A stretch of DNA of 44,916 nt. Source: Acidobacteriaceae bacterium (GTDB lineage Bacteria > Acidobacteriota > Terriglobia > Acidiferrales > UBA7541). Under the pieces are notes generated by a model, which saw only the letters and a program-made list of their open reading frames with translations, had not been told where the DNA came from and did no database searches. Below, piece by piece: positions 7,689 through 15,216 of the stretch. Within the stretch, counting starts at the first letter, position 1, and each line of letters opens with the position of its first letter. The position numbers and the translations under genes are program-made. Location: positions 1-44,916 of the forward strand of contig JAUTXJ010000182.1 in the NCBI GenBank assembly GCA_030838075.1, written 5' to 3'.

Positions 7689-10370
7689 CTAGTGTTTTTC
7701 CGTTGGCAGCCGTGTTTCGATGGTCTTCAAACGGTCATTCATTTCTTGGATAAGATGTTCAAGCTTATCAAGACGCTCGGCGACGACGGTTGTGTTCCCG
7801 TTACTGCTGGGATTACTGTCGCCGTTTGCCTCGTCGTCGTCATCGTCGGCGCCAGCCGTGGCATGGCTATCCCTTTTTTCTTTCGCAGGCCGTTTCAAGT
7901 GCGCGATTTGCTGTTTGATCATCGGAGCAAACTCGATGCTCAGATCATCGCTTTTCAGCAATTGCTCGAGAGCAGGAATCGCCGAAGCATCTCCGCGCGC
8001 GCCTAACGCGGACACCGCCGCCATTCGAACGCCGAAGTGCGGCTCCGGCAAATACGAAGCGATCTGCGTGGTAATTTCTTTGTTATCTTTTTGCAGCCGC
8101 GCCAGGCTGAATATCGCCGCCTCGCGTGTCTCCATCGGTTTCCCGGGAACAACCCACTCGCGAAGAACCGGCACAGCTTTCTCGTCACCCAGTGCGCCTA
8201 ACGAACGCAATGCGGCATTGCGAAGAAAATCGTCCGGCGAATCCGCGGCGATCGCTGCGCTTAGAATTGCAAACGCATTCGGAGCTTTTAATTTGCCGAG
8301 CGCTTGCAGCGCCGCGGCCCGGGCGCGATAAGAGGAGTCCTGCTCCGCGACGTTTTGTAACTTCGCCAGAACATCTTTGTCATCTTTGAAATTCCCCAGG
8401 GCCGCTACCATACGCGCCCGCAGCCACGGTTCTTTCGCAGAGTCCAAAGCCGCAAGCAATTTCTTAGCGGCAACTGGCCCCCCAAGCTCGCCGAGACTCT
8501 CGGCCGCCACGGCTCGCACGCCCCAGGCTTTATCGTTGCTCGCCGAATCCGCCAGCGCCGTAATCACGTCTTCGTTCTTCGCTTCGGCCTTGCCATCCGT
8601 ATCTTCTTGCAGATTTCGCAGCGCCACAGCAGCATCCGCGCGATCTGAAAAATCGGCGGCATTCTTAAGCTGGTACAACCACTCCTTTTTTTCTTTGTGA
8701 AATTCTGCCTTTTTCAGGATGTTGCCGCCCTTATCAAACAAGACCATCAACGGCGCAGAGCTGGCAGGCAACGAAAATGTCTCCGGCTGCTTCGACACCA
8801 CGATTGGATAAAGGCGCGCCCCGGCTGCGGTCGTAATTTCTACCTCTGCAGGAACACGGAAAAGCCCCACGCGGCCTTCGATTTTCTGCACTTGTTTCAC
8901 GGTAAGGGCAACTTGATGCTTACTATCGTCATACGCGTAGCTGATATCGAACCTGGGCGCTCCCGCTCCATACACCCACTGATTGAAGAATTGATCCACG
9001 TCCGAGTTTGTTGCCTCCTCGACAGCCTTAACAAAATCAGCGGTAACCACATTTTTGCCGTGGTTTACCTCCAGATAATGTTTCAGCGCACGATCGAAGC
9101 CCTCTTCGCCCAACTGGTGCCGCAACATATAAAGCACCCAGCCGCCTTTGGTGTAGGCATTGCCGTCAAATTCGCTGGAGTCGTCAAAATCGTAACGGAC
9201 GATAGGCTTGCTATACAGATTCGTCGAAGCAAACCAATGCCGCGCATCCGTCCAGCGTTGGTATTCACTTTGATCTTTCGGGAAATGATTTTCGGTCCAC
9301 AGGGTTTCCCCAAACGTGGCGAAGCCCTCATTCAACCAGATATTTCCCCAGTCTTTGCAGGTCACGTAATCGCCAAACCATTGGTGCGTCAACTCGTGTG
9401 AAATCAAATCATCCTGGCCGGTGGCGTATTCGGCGGCTAGTTTTGGGTTCACCAACGAGGAGCTCGTATTCGTCGTAGCGCTGGAATTCTCCATGCCGCC
9501 GGCAACGAAATCGTCCACCATCACTTGCGCATACTTTTCCCACGGATAGTCCACGCCATATTTTTTGTTGAAAAGCTCGATCATCGCCGGCGTCCGCGAA
9601 TAATTAACGGCTAGCCGGTCGCCGCGGCCTTTAGGCGCGTAGTAAGTCACCGGCAAATTGCGCAAACTATCCTTCACTTCGTCAAATTCTCCAGCCACCA
9701 CGGTAATCAGATAGGTTGAGCTGGGAACGGATTCTCTCCACGTCCAGGTTTTCATGTTGTTGGCAGCGTTGGTCACGCCAATTAACTTGCCATTGCTCAC
9801 TGTCAACCACGAAGCCGGCACGGTGAGCACCGTCTCCGTCGTTAAACGGTCATTGGGATAGTCATAGGTGGGCAGGTAATAACGTGTATCCTCCGATTCG
9901 CCCTGCGTCCAGATTTGCGTCGGGCGATTGGGATATTCTTTCTCAGGCAAAATAAAATAGAGACCCTTGGTAGGCTTTCCCTCGTAGCGAATATCAATTT
10001 CAAATTTGTCTCCCACTTTGCCGGCAGTTACGGGAACGACCAATTTTTCAGCGGTGGTCTCGAAATTGGCCGCGGCCTTGTTCACCGTCACGCTCTGGAT
10101 TGTCAGCCCCACCGAATCGAACTCAATCTTCGAGGTGTCTTCGCGAAGAGTGGTCAGGGTATGAATGACCTCGCCAATTACTTTTTTCTGGTCCACGTCG
10201 AAGCGCAAAATAATCTTGGAATGTTGCAGATCGTAACTACGAGTGCGCGCGTAGGGCTCGTCAGCCTTCAGCAACACCACTGCGCCTAACACAATTACCA
10301 TCGCGGCCATAAGCCCGCGGCAGGAGCGGCCAAACTCCGCCTTTCGAATTTTGATGAACTTCCTGATCAT
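7689..10370 (-). CDS. M1 family metalloaminopeptidase with C-terminal HEAT repeats
   Basis: About 893 residues. An N-terminal hydrophobic segment (residues about 20-37) ends near LLKADEP, so the enzyme is probably exported or anchored. The gluzincin core is complete: GGMEN exopeptidase motif near residue 290, HELTHQWFGD near 325 and the second zinc-binding Glu in NEGFATFGE. It should release N-terminal residues from peptides. After the peptidase, residues about 580-830 form HEAT/PBS-lyase-like repeats (for example AVAAESLGELGG, AALQALGKL, AALRSLGALGD). An Asp-rich linker (ADDDDDE) and a short C-terminal coiled coil (ERLDKLEHLIQEMNDRL) follow. I chose the ATG at 10370, preceded by AAAGG, over an ATG 15 bases upstream. 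Convergent with glycerate kinase. Confidence 0.9.
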   Translation of the reverse strand: MIRKFIKIRKAEFGRSCRGLMAAMVIVLGAVVLLKADEPYARTRSYDLQHSKIILRFDVDQKKVIGEVIHTLTTLREDTSKIEFDSVGLTIQSVTVNKAAANFETTAEKLVVPVTAGKVGDKFEIDIRYEGKPTKGLYFILPEKEYPNRPTQIWTQGESEDTRYYLPTYDYPNDRLTTETVLTVPASWLTVSNGKLIGVTNAANNMKTWTWRESVPSSTYLITVVAGEFDEVKDSLRNLPVTYYAPKGRGDRLAVNYSRTPAMIELFNKKYGVDYPWEKYAQVMVDDFVAGGMENSSATTNTSSSLVNPKLAAEYATGQDDLISHELTHQWFGDYVTCKDWGNIWLNEGFATFGETLWTENHFPKDQSEYQRWTDARHWFASTNLYSKPIVRYDFDDSSEFDGNAYTKGGWVLYMLRHQLGEEGFDRALKHYLEVNHGKNVVTADFVKAVEEATNSDVDQFFNQWVYGAGAPRFDISYAYDDSKHQVALTVKQVQKIEGRVGLFRVPAEVEITTAAGARLYPIVVSKQPETFSLPASSAPLMVLFDKGGNILKKAEFHKEKKEWLYQLKNAADFSDRADAAVALRNLQEDTDGKAEAKNEDVITALADSASNDKAWGVRAVAAESLGELGGPVAAKKLLAALDSAKEPWLRARMVAALGNFKDDKDVLAKLQNVAEQDSSYRARAAALQALGKLKAPNAFAILSAAIAADSPDDFLRNAALRSLGALGDEKAVPVLREWVVPGKPMETREAAIFSLARLQKDNKEITTQIASYLPEPHFGVRMAAVSALGARGDASAIPALEQLLKSDDLSIEFAPMIKQQIAHLKRPAKEKRDSHATAGADDDDDEANGDSNPSSNGNTTVVAERLDKLEHLIQEMNDRLKTIETRLPTEKH

Positions 10371-10397
10371 TGGAACCTTTCCCATTAGGCAATAAAT

Positions 10398-10808
10398 TTA
10401 AGAAATCGCTTTAACTTCATGAACCGCATGCGCGGCATTACGAAGCGCAGTGATCGCTTCGCGCAATTGGCTGCACTGCACCAGCAGATAGTCCGTGTCG
10501 AACGTCGAAACCGCAAAAACACTCACGCCCACAGCAGCCAGCGGCGCCACTAGAGAAGCAAGCACTCCGACTTCAGACAAATCAAATGGCCCATGAACTT
10601 TCATCGCACGCCAAGTGACGTCCGTTCGCAATCTCGCCGGAACCAAAGCCTTCTCCGCGATGACGGAGAGCTCATCACTGGTCCGCGTAATCGAAAAGAA
10701 TTGCCCCTGCATGGCCCACTCCGGCACCGCGGCGTCAGCAGCAAGATGGCAGATCGTGAATGTCTCAGCGAGCAGGGAAAGTTCAAAACTGCGCTTGGCC
10801 ACAGGCAT
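10398..10808 (-). CDS. ACT domain-containing protein
   Basis: A 136-residue protein resembling the stand-alone ACT/CASTOR-like family that binds amino acids. Visible marks are the start MPVAKRSFELSLLAETFTIC, the strand FFSITRTSDELSVIA, and the glycine-linked LVAPLAAVGVSVFAVST followed by the TDYLLV segment typical of ACT_7 proteins. The ATG at 10808 lies 5 bases after the stop of the upstream SDR gene, with CAGGAG about 15 bases before it. An in-frame extension to 11051 reads through the SDR gene in another frame and is rejected. Probably co-expressed with the SDR; ligand unknown. Confidence 0.8.
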   Translation of the reverse strand: MPVAKRSFELSLLAETFTICHLAADAAVPEWAMQGQFFSITRTSDELSVIAEKALVPARLRTDVTWRAMKVHGPFDLSEVGVLASLVAPLAAVGVSVFAVSTFDTDYLLVQCSQLREAITALRNAAHAVHEVKAIS

Positions 10809-10813
10809 TGCAG

Positions 10814-11605
10814 CTATAGCAAACTCCTGACAATTCCGCCGTCCACAGCGAGCGAGACGCCGTTTACGTAACTGGCTCGCTCGGAAGCCAGAAACGTAAC
10901 CACCGCTGCAAATTCCTCCGGCGTCCCGATTCTTCCAGCTGGGATTTGCCGCTCCCATCCAGCGAACACTTCTTCGGGTTTCGCGCCAGTGCGTCCCGAA
11001 ATCGCATTTGCGAGATCGCCCAGGCGGTCTGTGCGCGTATATCCCGGGCACACGTTATTCACCGTAATGCCATGCGTTCCATACTCATTGGCCAACGTAC
11101 GCGCCAGCCCGGTAACCGCCGAGCGAATCGAGTTGGAAAGCAACAGTCCATCCACAGGCTGCTTTACGGCGTAAGAGGTGATGGTGATCAGCCGTCCCCA
11201 TTTGTTTTTCTTCATGCGTGGCAACGTTTCTCTGGCAAAAAACACGCAGCTCATCAAGAGCTGGTCTATAGCCGCTTGCCACTCCTCGTTGCCGGTGTCC
11301 TCAAATAACTTAGACGGCGGGCCGCCGGAATTGGTAACGCAAATATCGATTCGCTTAAAGCGAGCTTCCACCGCGGAAACAAAAGTTGCGACTGCTTTAG
11401 CGTCAGTCACATCCACGGCTTGGTGGAATACTTCGCGTCCGCTCGCGCGCTGGATCTGCGCCGCGGCGGACTCAAGATCATTGGCGGTGCGGGCGCAAAT
11501 CGCCACCTCCGCGCCCTCAAGCGACAATTCCTTTGCAACCGCGAAGCCCAACCCGGTACTGGCGGCAGCCACAATCGCTACCCGGCCCGTCAATCCCAGA
11601 TCCAT
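10814..11605 (-). CDS. SDR family oxidoreductase lacking the YxxxK pair
   Basis: A 263-residue SDR. The nucleotide-binding region is AAASTGLG at residues 13-20 (variant of TGxxxGxG), NSGGP is at 92-96, and the catalytic-Ser region ITITSYAV is near 144. At the place of the catalytic YxxxK the sequence reads SNSIR (residues 157-161), so Tyr and Lys are replaced by Ser and Arg. A subgroup annotated as 3-oxoacyl-ACP reductase-like has this SNxxR pattern. The C-terminal PEEFAAVVTFLASERASYVNGVSLAVDGG is standard. It may still reduce ketones by another route, or bind cofactor for a different role. First gene of a pair with the ACT-domain protein. Confidence 0.88.
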   Translation of the reverse strand: MDLGLTGRVAIVAAASTGLGFAVAKELSLEGAEVAICARTANDLESAAAQIQRASGREVFHQAVDVTDAKAVATFVSAVEARFKRIDICVTNSGGPPSKLFEDTGNEEWQAAIDQLLMSCVFFARETLPRMKKNKWGRLITITSYAVKQPVDGLLLSNSIRSAVTGLARTLANEYGTHGITVNNVCPGYTRTDRLGDLANAISGRTGAKPEEVFAGWERQIPAGRIGTPEEFAAVVTFLASERASYVNGVSLAVDGGIVRSLL

Positions 11606-11790
11606 TTGTGTCCCTCGATTCCATTGTCTCTTCTTCCAGATGTTGCATCAACACATCCAGCCGATCGGTTTTGTGCATGGCGTTGAGAAACACGGTTTTG
11701 CCAAGCTGAATCGGAACCGCACTCCCGCGCATCTAACGTGCGTTATTATGATCAGGTCGTATCCTATATTTTTTAACCGCGGGGTGTGAA

Positions 11791-12264
11791 ATGAACGAGA
11801 TTGCTACTTTTGGTGCTGGATGCTTCTGGGGAGTAGAAGAGACGTTTCGCCAGGTTCCCGGCGTGATCGACACCGCGGTGGGCTATTCCAACGGCCACAC
11901 CGTCAACCCCACATATAAAGATGTCTGCACCGACGAAACCGGACACGCCGAAGTCGTGCAAGTGACCTTTGATCCCGCTAAGGTGTCCTTCGAAGAGCTG
12001 CTCAATGTTTTCTGGAACGCTCACGACCCCACACAAGTAAATCGCCAGGGGCCGGACTTCGGCGCCCAATATCGCACCGCGATTTTCTTTCATTCGCCAG
12101 AGCAGGAAGCGGCCGCTAAAAAATCTGTGGTCGCCATGGCGGCAAGCGGAAAATTTAAGCGCCCGATCGCCACGGAAATTACCGCTGCAGGGCCGTTCTA
12201 CCGCGCTGAAGAGTACCACCAGAAATATCTTCAAAAGCGCGGCGCGCCGTCCTGTCACTTCTAA
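11791..12264 (+). CDS. msrA: Peptide-methionine (S)-S-oxide reductase MsrA
   Basis: A 157-residue MsrA, which reduces methionine-S-sulfoxide in oxidised proteins. The active site GCFWGVEE is near the N-terminus with catalytic Cys11. Further family marks are [30 protein letters not shown], the FWNAHDPTQ helix and QYRTAIFF. The C-terminus has Cys in SCHF, a plausible resolving cysteine. There is no signal peptide, so it is cytosolic. GGGGTG precedes the ATG. It stands alone after a minus-strand gene. Confidence 0.96.
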   Translation: MNEIATFGAGCFWGVEETFRQVPGVIDTAVGYSNGHTVNPTYKDVCTDETGHAEVVQVTFDPAKVSFEELLNVFWNAHDPTQVNRQGPDFGAQYRTAIFFHSPEQEAAAKKSVVAMAASGKFKRPIATEITAAGPFYRAEEYHQKYLQKRGAPSCHF

Positions 12265-12321
12265 GCGGCGCGGCCTCAGCTAACACTCGCAGTAAAACTT
12301 TCTCGTGGGATAAGCGAGCCT

Positions 12322-12837
12322 ATGGAAAACAACCCAGAACCAATTAAAGAAATACTCGACGAACTATTTTCGTTGCTCGAATCCCTGGAAACTCAAACCC
12401 TGGCTGTGACGCAGTTCCTTAAAGATCAGGGAATCGCCACAGATAAAAAGTTGGCACCTTATCTAGACCAGGCCGGAAATGCCAGCAGCGTGAAATGGCG
12501 CGCGGCTCGCGCCAGAATGCACTATTTGCTTTCTCCCGTGGCGAAAAAAACAGACGACACGGAGAAAGACAAAAACAAAGACAAGAACAAAGAGCCGGAG
12601 AAGCCGCCAGCGGAAAAGCAATCAACCTCCGAGGCCCATAAGCCCAGCGCAGAAAAAGTCGCCACAGAAAAGCCGCCGAGAGAGCAGAACAAGCAGGAAG
12701 GATCGGACGGCGCTAAAGATTCAGCTCAAAATAAGGACACCAAGCCTGACAAAGCCTCCCAGCCGGCCGCACCAAATCCAACTGCCAAAGAAGGCCAAAA
12801 ACAGCCCGACACCCCTGAAAAATCAAAACGCGCCTAG
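12322..12837 (+). CDS. Hypothetical lysine/glutamate/proline-rich protein
   Basis: A 171-residue protein I cannot assign. Residues 1-70 look folded and helical (EPIKEILDELFSLLESLETQ, then QFLKDQGIATDKKLAPYLDQA and KWRAARARMHYLLSP). Residues about 72-171 are low complexity, dominated by Lys, Glu, Pro, Asp and Gln with short repeats such as DKNKDKNKEPEKPP, and are predicted disordered. No signal peptide is visible. It follows msrA by 57 bp on the same strand. The tail could bind nucleic acid or act as a spacer, but this is only a guess. Confidence 0.65.
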   Translation: MENNPEPIKEILDELFSLLESLETQTLAVTQFLKDQGIATDKKLAPYLDQAGNASSVKWRAARARMHYLLSPVAKKTDDTEKDKNKDKNKEPEKPPAEKQSTSEAHKPSAEKVATEKPPREQNKQEGSDGAKDSAQNKDTKPDKASQPAAPNPTAKEGQKQPDTPEKSKRA

Positions 12838-13030
12838 CCGGTTTTCCCAATTACTGGTGCGCCTGAGTCTCCCGCCCGTCAATATTGCCCACTTGCCGCC
12901 TTCGAAATCTACACATCACTCTCAGCGACTTCTTACTATTCGATTTGGTAGAATTATCGTTGGTCATTCGCGATAACTCTCAGCTCGCCAGTCTGGCACG
13001 GTAGAAAAATCGACCCCGTTAGAGGTTTTC

Positions 13031-14152
13031 ATGCCCCCGAGTCCGCTACCAAGCGCTCCTCCCAACTCTTGGAATATCCTCGCCGCCATCGTCGACTCTT
13101 CCGACGACGCCATCATCAGTAAAGACCTCAAAGGAAACATCACCAGTTGGAATATCAGCGCAGAGCGTGTGTTTGGCTACCGGGCCGACGAAATTATAGG
13201 CAAATCTATTATGTTGTTGATTCCGCCGGAACTACAGCATGACGAGGTTATGATTCTATCCAAGATTCGCGCCGGCGAAAGAATCGACCATTTTCAGACT
13301 GTTCGAATGAAGAAAAACGGCGAACGCATGGACGTTTCCTTGACCATCTCCCCTGTAAAAGATGAAAGCGGCACCATTGTTGGAGCCGCGAAGATTCTCC
13401 GCGACATTACCAGGCAAAAGAAATTGGAATCCATCGTACACACCAGCGAACGTCTGGCCTCCGTTGGCCGTCTGGCCGCTACGGTGGCCCACGAGATCAA
13501 CAACCCACTGGAAGCCGTCACCAACTATGTTTATTTAGCCAAACAACAACCGGATGTCCCGCCCAAGATCAAGCAATATCTGGATGCCGCCGACTCCGCT
13601 TTGGCGCGCGTTTCTCACATCGCTCAGCAAACTCTGGGATTTTATCGCGAGAATTTCCACCCCACCGAGCTCGTTATATCGGACGTCATCGCGGATGTGC
13701 TGGCTATCTACGAACGTAAGTTCAAATACAAGCAGTTGAATATTGACCGGCGCATCGACAGCGGCTTGACCATCTCCGGTTTCGAGGGCGAGATGAAGCA
13801 GATGATCTCTAACTTGGTAACTAACGCGTTCGATGCCTGCCGGGATGGCGGGAGGATAATTATAGCTGCCCGTTCTACCCGCCGATTCCCCTCCAACCGG
13901 CACGGAATTTGTCTAACAGTGGCGGACAATGGTGTCGGTATATCCGACCAGGATAAATTGAATTTATTTACTCCATTTTTCACAACCAAGGAAAATTTGG
14001 GAACCGGACTCGGTCTTTGGATTACCAAGGAGCTGTTAGAAAACAGAGAGGGGCGAGTTCGCTTCCGTAGCCGTACTTCTTCCCCCTCAGGTACGGTTAT
14101 GAGCCTTTACATTCCTGAAGCTTTGCAAGCTAATGAGGGAACAATCGGGTAG
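13031..14152 (+). CDS. Soluble PAS-domain sensor histidine kinase
   Basis: A 373-residue kinase without membrane segments, so it senses a cytoplasmic signal. A PAS domain with PAC motif covers residues about 14-135 (SDDAIISKDLKGNITSWN, FGYRADEIIGKSI, GAAKILRDITRQKK). The HisKA box AATVAHEINNPLEAV holds the phospho-accepting His near residue 157. The ATPase domain has the N box (NLVTNAFDAC), G1 (DNGVGIS), F box (FTPFFTTK) and G2 (GTGLGLW). It is followed directly by a receiver gene and is probably co-transcribed with it. Signal unknown. Confidence 0.92.
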   Translation: MPPSPLPSAPPNSWNILAAIVDSSDDAIISKDLKGNITSWNISAERVFGYRADEIIGKSIMLLIPPELQHDEVMILSKIRAGERIDHFQTVRMKKNGERMDVSLTISPVKDESGTIVGAAKILRDITRQKKLESIVHTSERLASVGRLAATVAHEINNPLEAVTNYVYLAKQQPDVPPKIKQYLDAADSALARVSHIAQQTLGFYRENFHPTELVISDVIADVLAIYERKFKYKQLNIDRRIDSGLTISGFEGEMKQMISNLVTNAFDACRDGGRIIIAARSTRRFPSNRHGICLTVADNGVGISDQDKLNLFTPFFTTKENLGTGLGLWITKELLENREGRVRFRSRTSSPSGTVMSLYIPEALQANEGTIG

Positions 14153-14166
14153 CCTTGGAGGAACCC

Positions 14167-14556
14167 ATGCAAACGGCATCCGAAACGCAGCGGGTACTCG
14201 TAATTGACGACGAAGCCGATATTGCCGATAGCCTGACGGATATTCTAATTCTCCACGGCTACGATGCGGTTGCCTTTCACGACGGTGTATCCGCAATCGA
14301 ATCTGCCCGCCAGCATTGTCCCCATATCGTGATTTCCGACGTGGTCATGCCAAAATTAAATGGCGTCGATACGGTTACCGCCATCCATGAATGCTGCCCG
14401 GCGGTTCGTATCCTTCTATTGTCAGGACAGGCGTTAACTTCCGACATTTTGGAAAGGGCTCGGGCATCCGGACACGAATTCGAGGTCCTTCCCAAGCCCA
14501 TTCATCCGTACCTGCTACTGAAGAAGATTTCACTCTTGACGTCGAGTCCGTCATAA
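14167..14556 (+). CDS. Stand-alone response regulator receiver
   Basis: A 129-residue receiver with no output domain. The acidic pair is in VLVIDDEAD, the phospho-acceptor Asp in IVISDVVMPK near residue 58, the Thr/Ser position in LLLSG and the conserved Lys in VLPKPIHP. The ATG at 14167 is chosen because GGAGG lies 5 bases upstream; a TTG at 14155 would place the ribosome site inside the gene. It starts 14 bases after the kinase stop and is the likely phosphorylation partner. Without an output domain it may act by protein contact or as a phosphate relay. Confidence 0.92.
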   Translation: MQTASETQRVLVIDDEADIADSLTDILILHGYDAVAFHDGVSAIESARQHCPHIVISDVVMPKLNGVDTVTAIHECCPAVRILLLSGQALTSDILERARASGHEFEVLPKPIHPYLLLKKISLLTSSPS

Positions 14557-14605
14557 CACCAACGTTTATTTCAAGCCCTTGACCGCCTCGGCCAACAGGC
14601 CAGAG

Positions 14606-14986
14606 CTAGGTTTCCGTAATTGTCCGCTGGCGATTTTTTTCTGCCATTATCTTTTTCACCGCGTGTAATAGCTGCTGAGCACCGCTCCCTTTAAGAATCC
14701 AACTGTTCGCAATTCCCACGCCTTCCCCCGGCAATTGCCCAAAGCCGGAAAGCATGATGATTGCCAAGTTGGGTTTCAGCCCCTTCATGTCCACCGCGAG
14801 CGCCAATCCGTTGGTGTCAGCTAAATAGTAATCGACGATCGCCAGGTCGATTTCTTCACTTTGCATTACGCGCAGAGCTTCGCGAGCCGAAAGCGCCTGC
14901 CAGACCTCATGTCCTTCGCTTTCCAAAACTTCCTTGCGGGAAGCCATCCCCTCGGCATCATCATCCACACACAATATCTTGGTCAT
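14606..14986 (-). CDS. Stand-alone response regulator receiver
   Basis: A 126-residue single-domain receiver convergent with the kinase/receiver pair. ILCVDDDAEG carries the acidic pair, LAIVDYYLAD the phospho-acceptor Asp near residue 52, IIMLSGFG the switch Ser, and SWILKGSG the Lys. The ATG at 14986 places the receiver fold directly at the N-terminus; an upstream extension is not needed. The 50-bp gap to the opposite receiver and the matching domain type suggest a local signalling cluster, but direct partnership is inferred only from position. Confidence 0.87.
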   Translation of the reverse strand: MTKILCVDDDAEGMASRKEVLESEGHEVWQALSAREALRVMQSEEIDLAIVDYYLADTNGLALAVDMKGLKPNLAIIMLSGFGQLPGEGVGIANSWILKGSGAQQLLHAVKKIMAEKNRQRTITET

Positions 14987-15216
14987 AATCGGGTGCGCAT
15001 AGTTTAGCGCACGATATGATACCCGCACCGCCCAACCGCGTAAATTTCATCCATTTACACGCCTCAGTGCTTCTTTTTTACCTCAATTTAAGCTGACCAG
15101 CCCCGTCGACCCGCTAACCCACCAAGCAAGCCGCCAAATCCCGCAAAATTTTATGAAACTATCCGGCCCCCTTTCACGTTCGTCTAAGAGAACATCCAAG
15201 CCGGAGGTCAGCTCTT

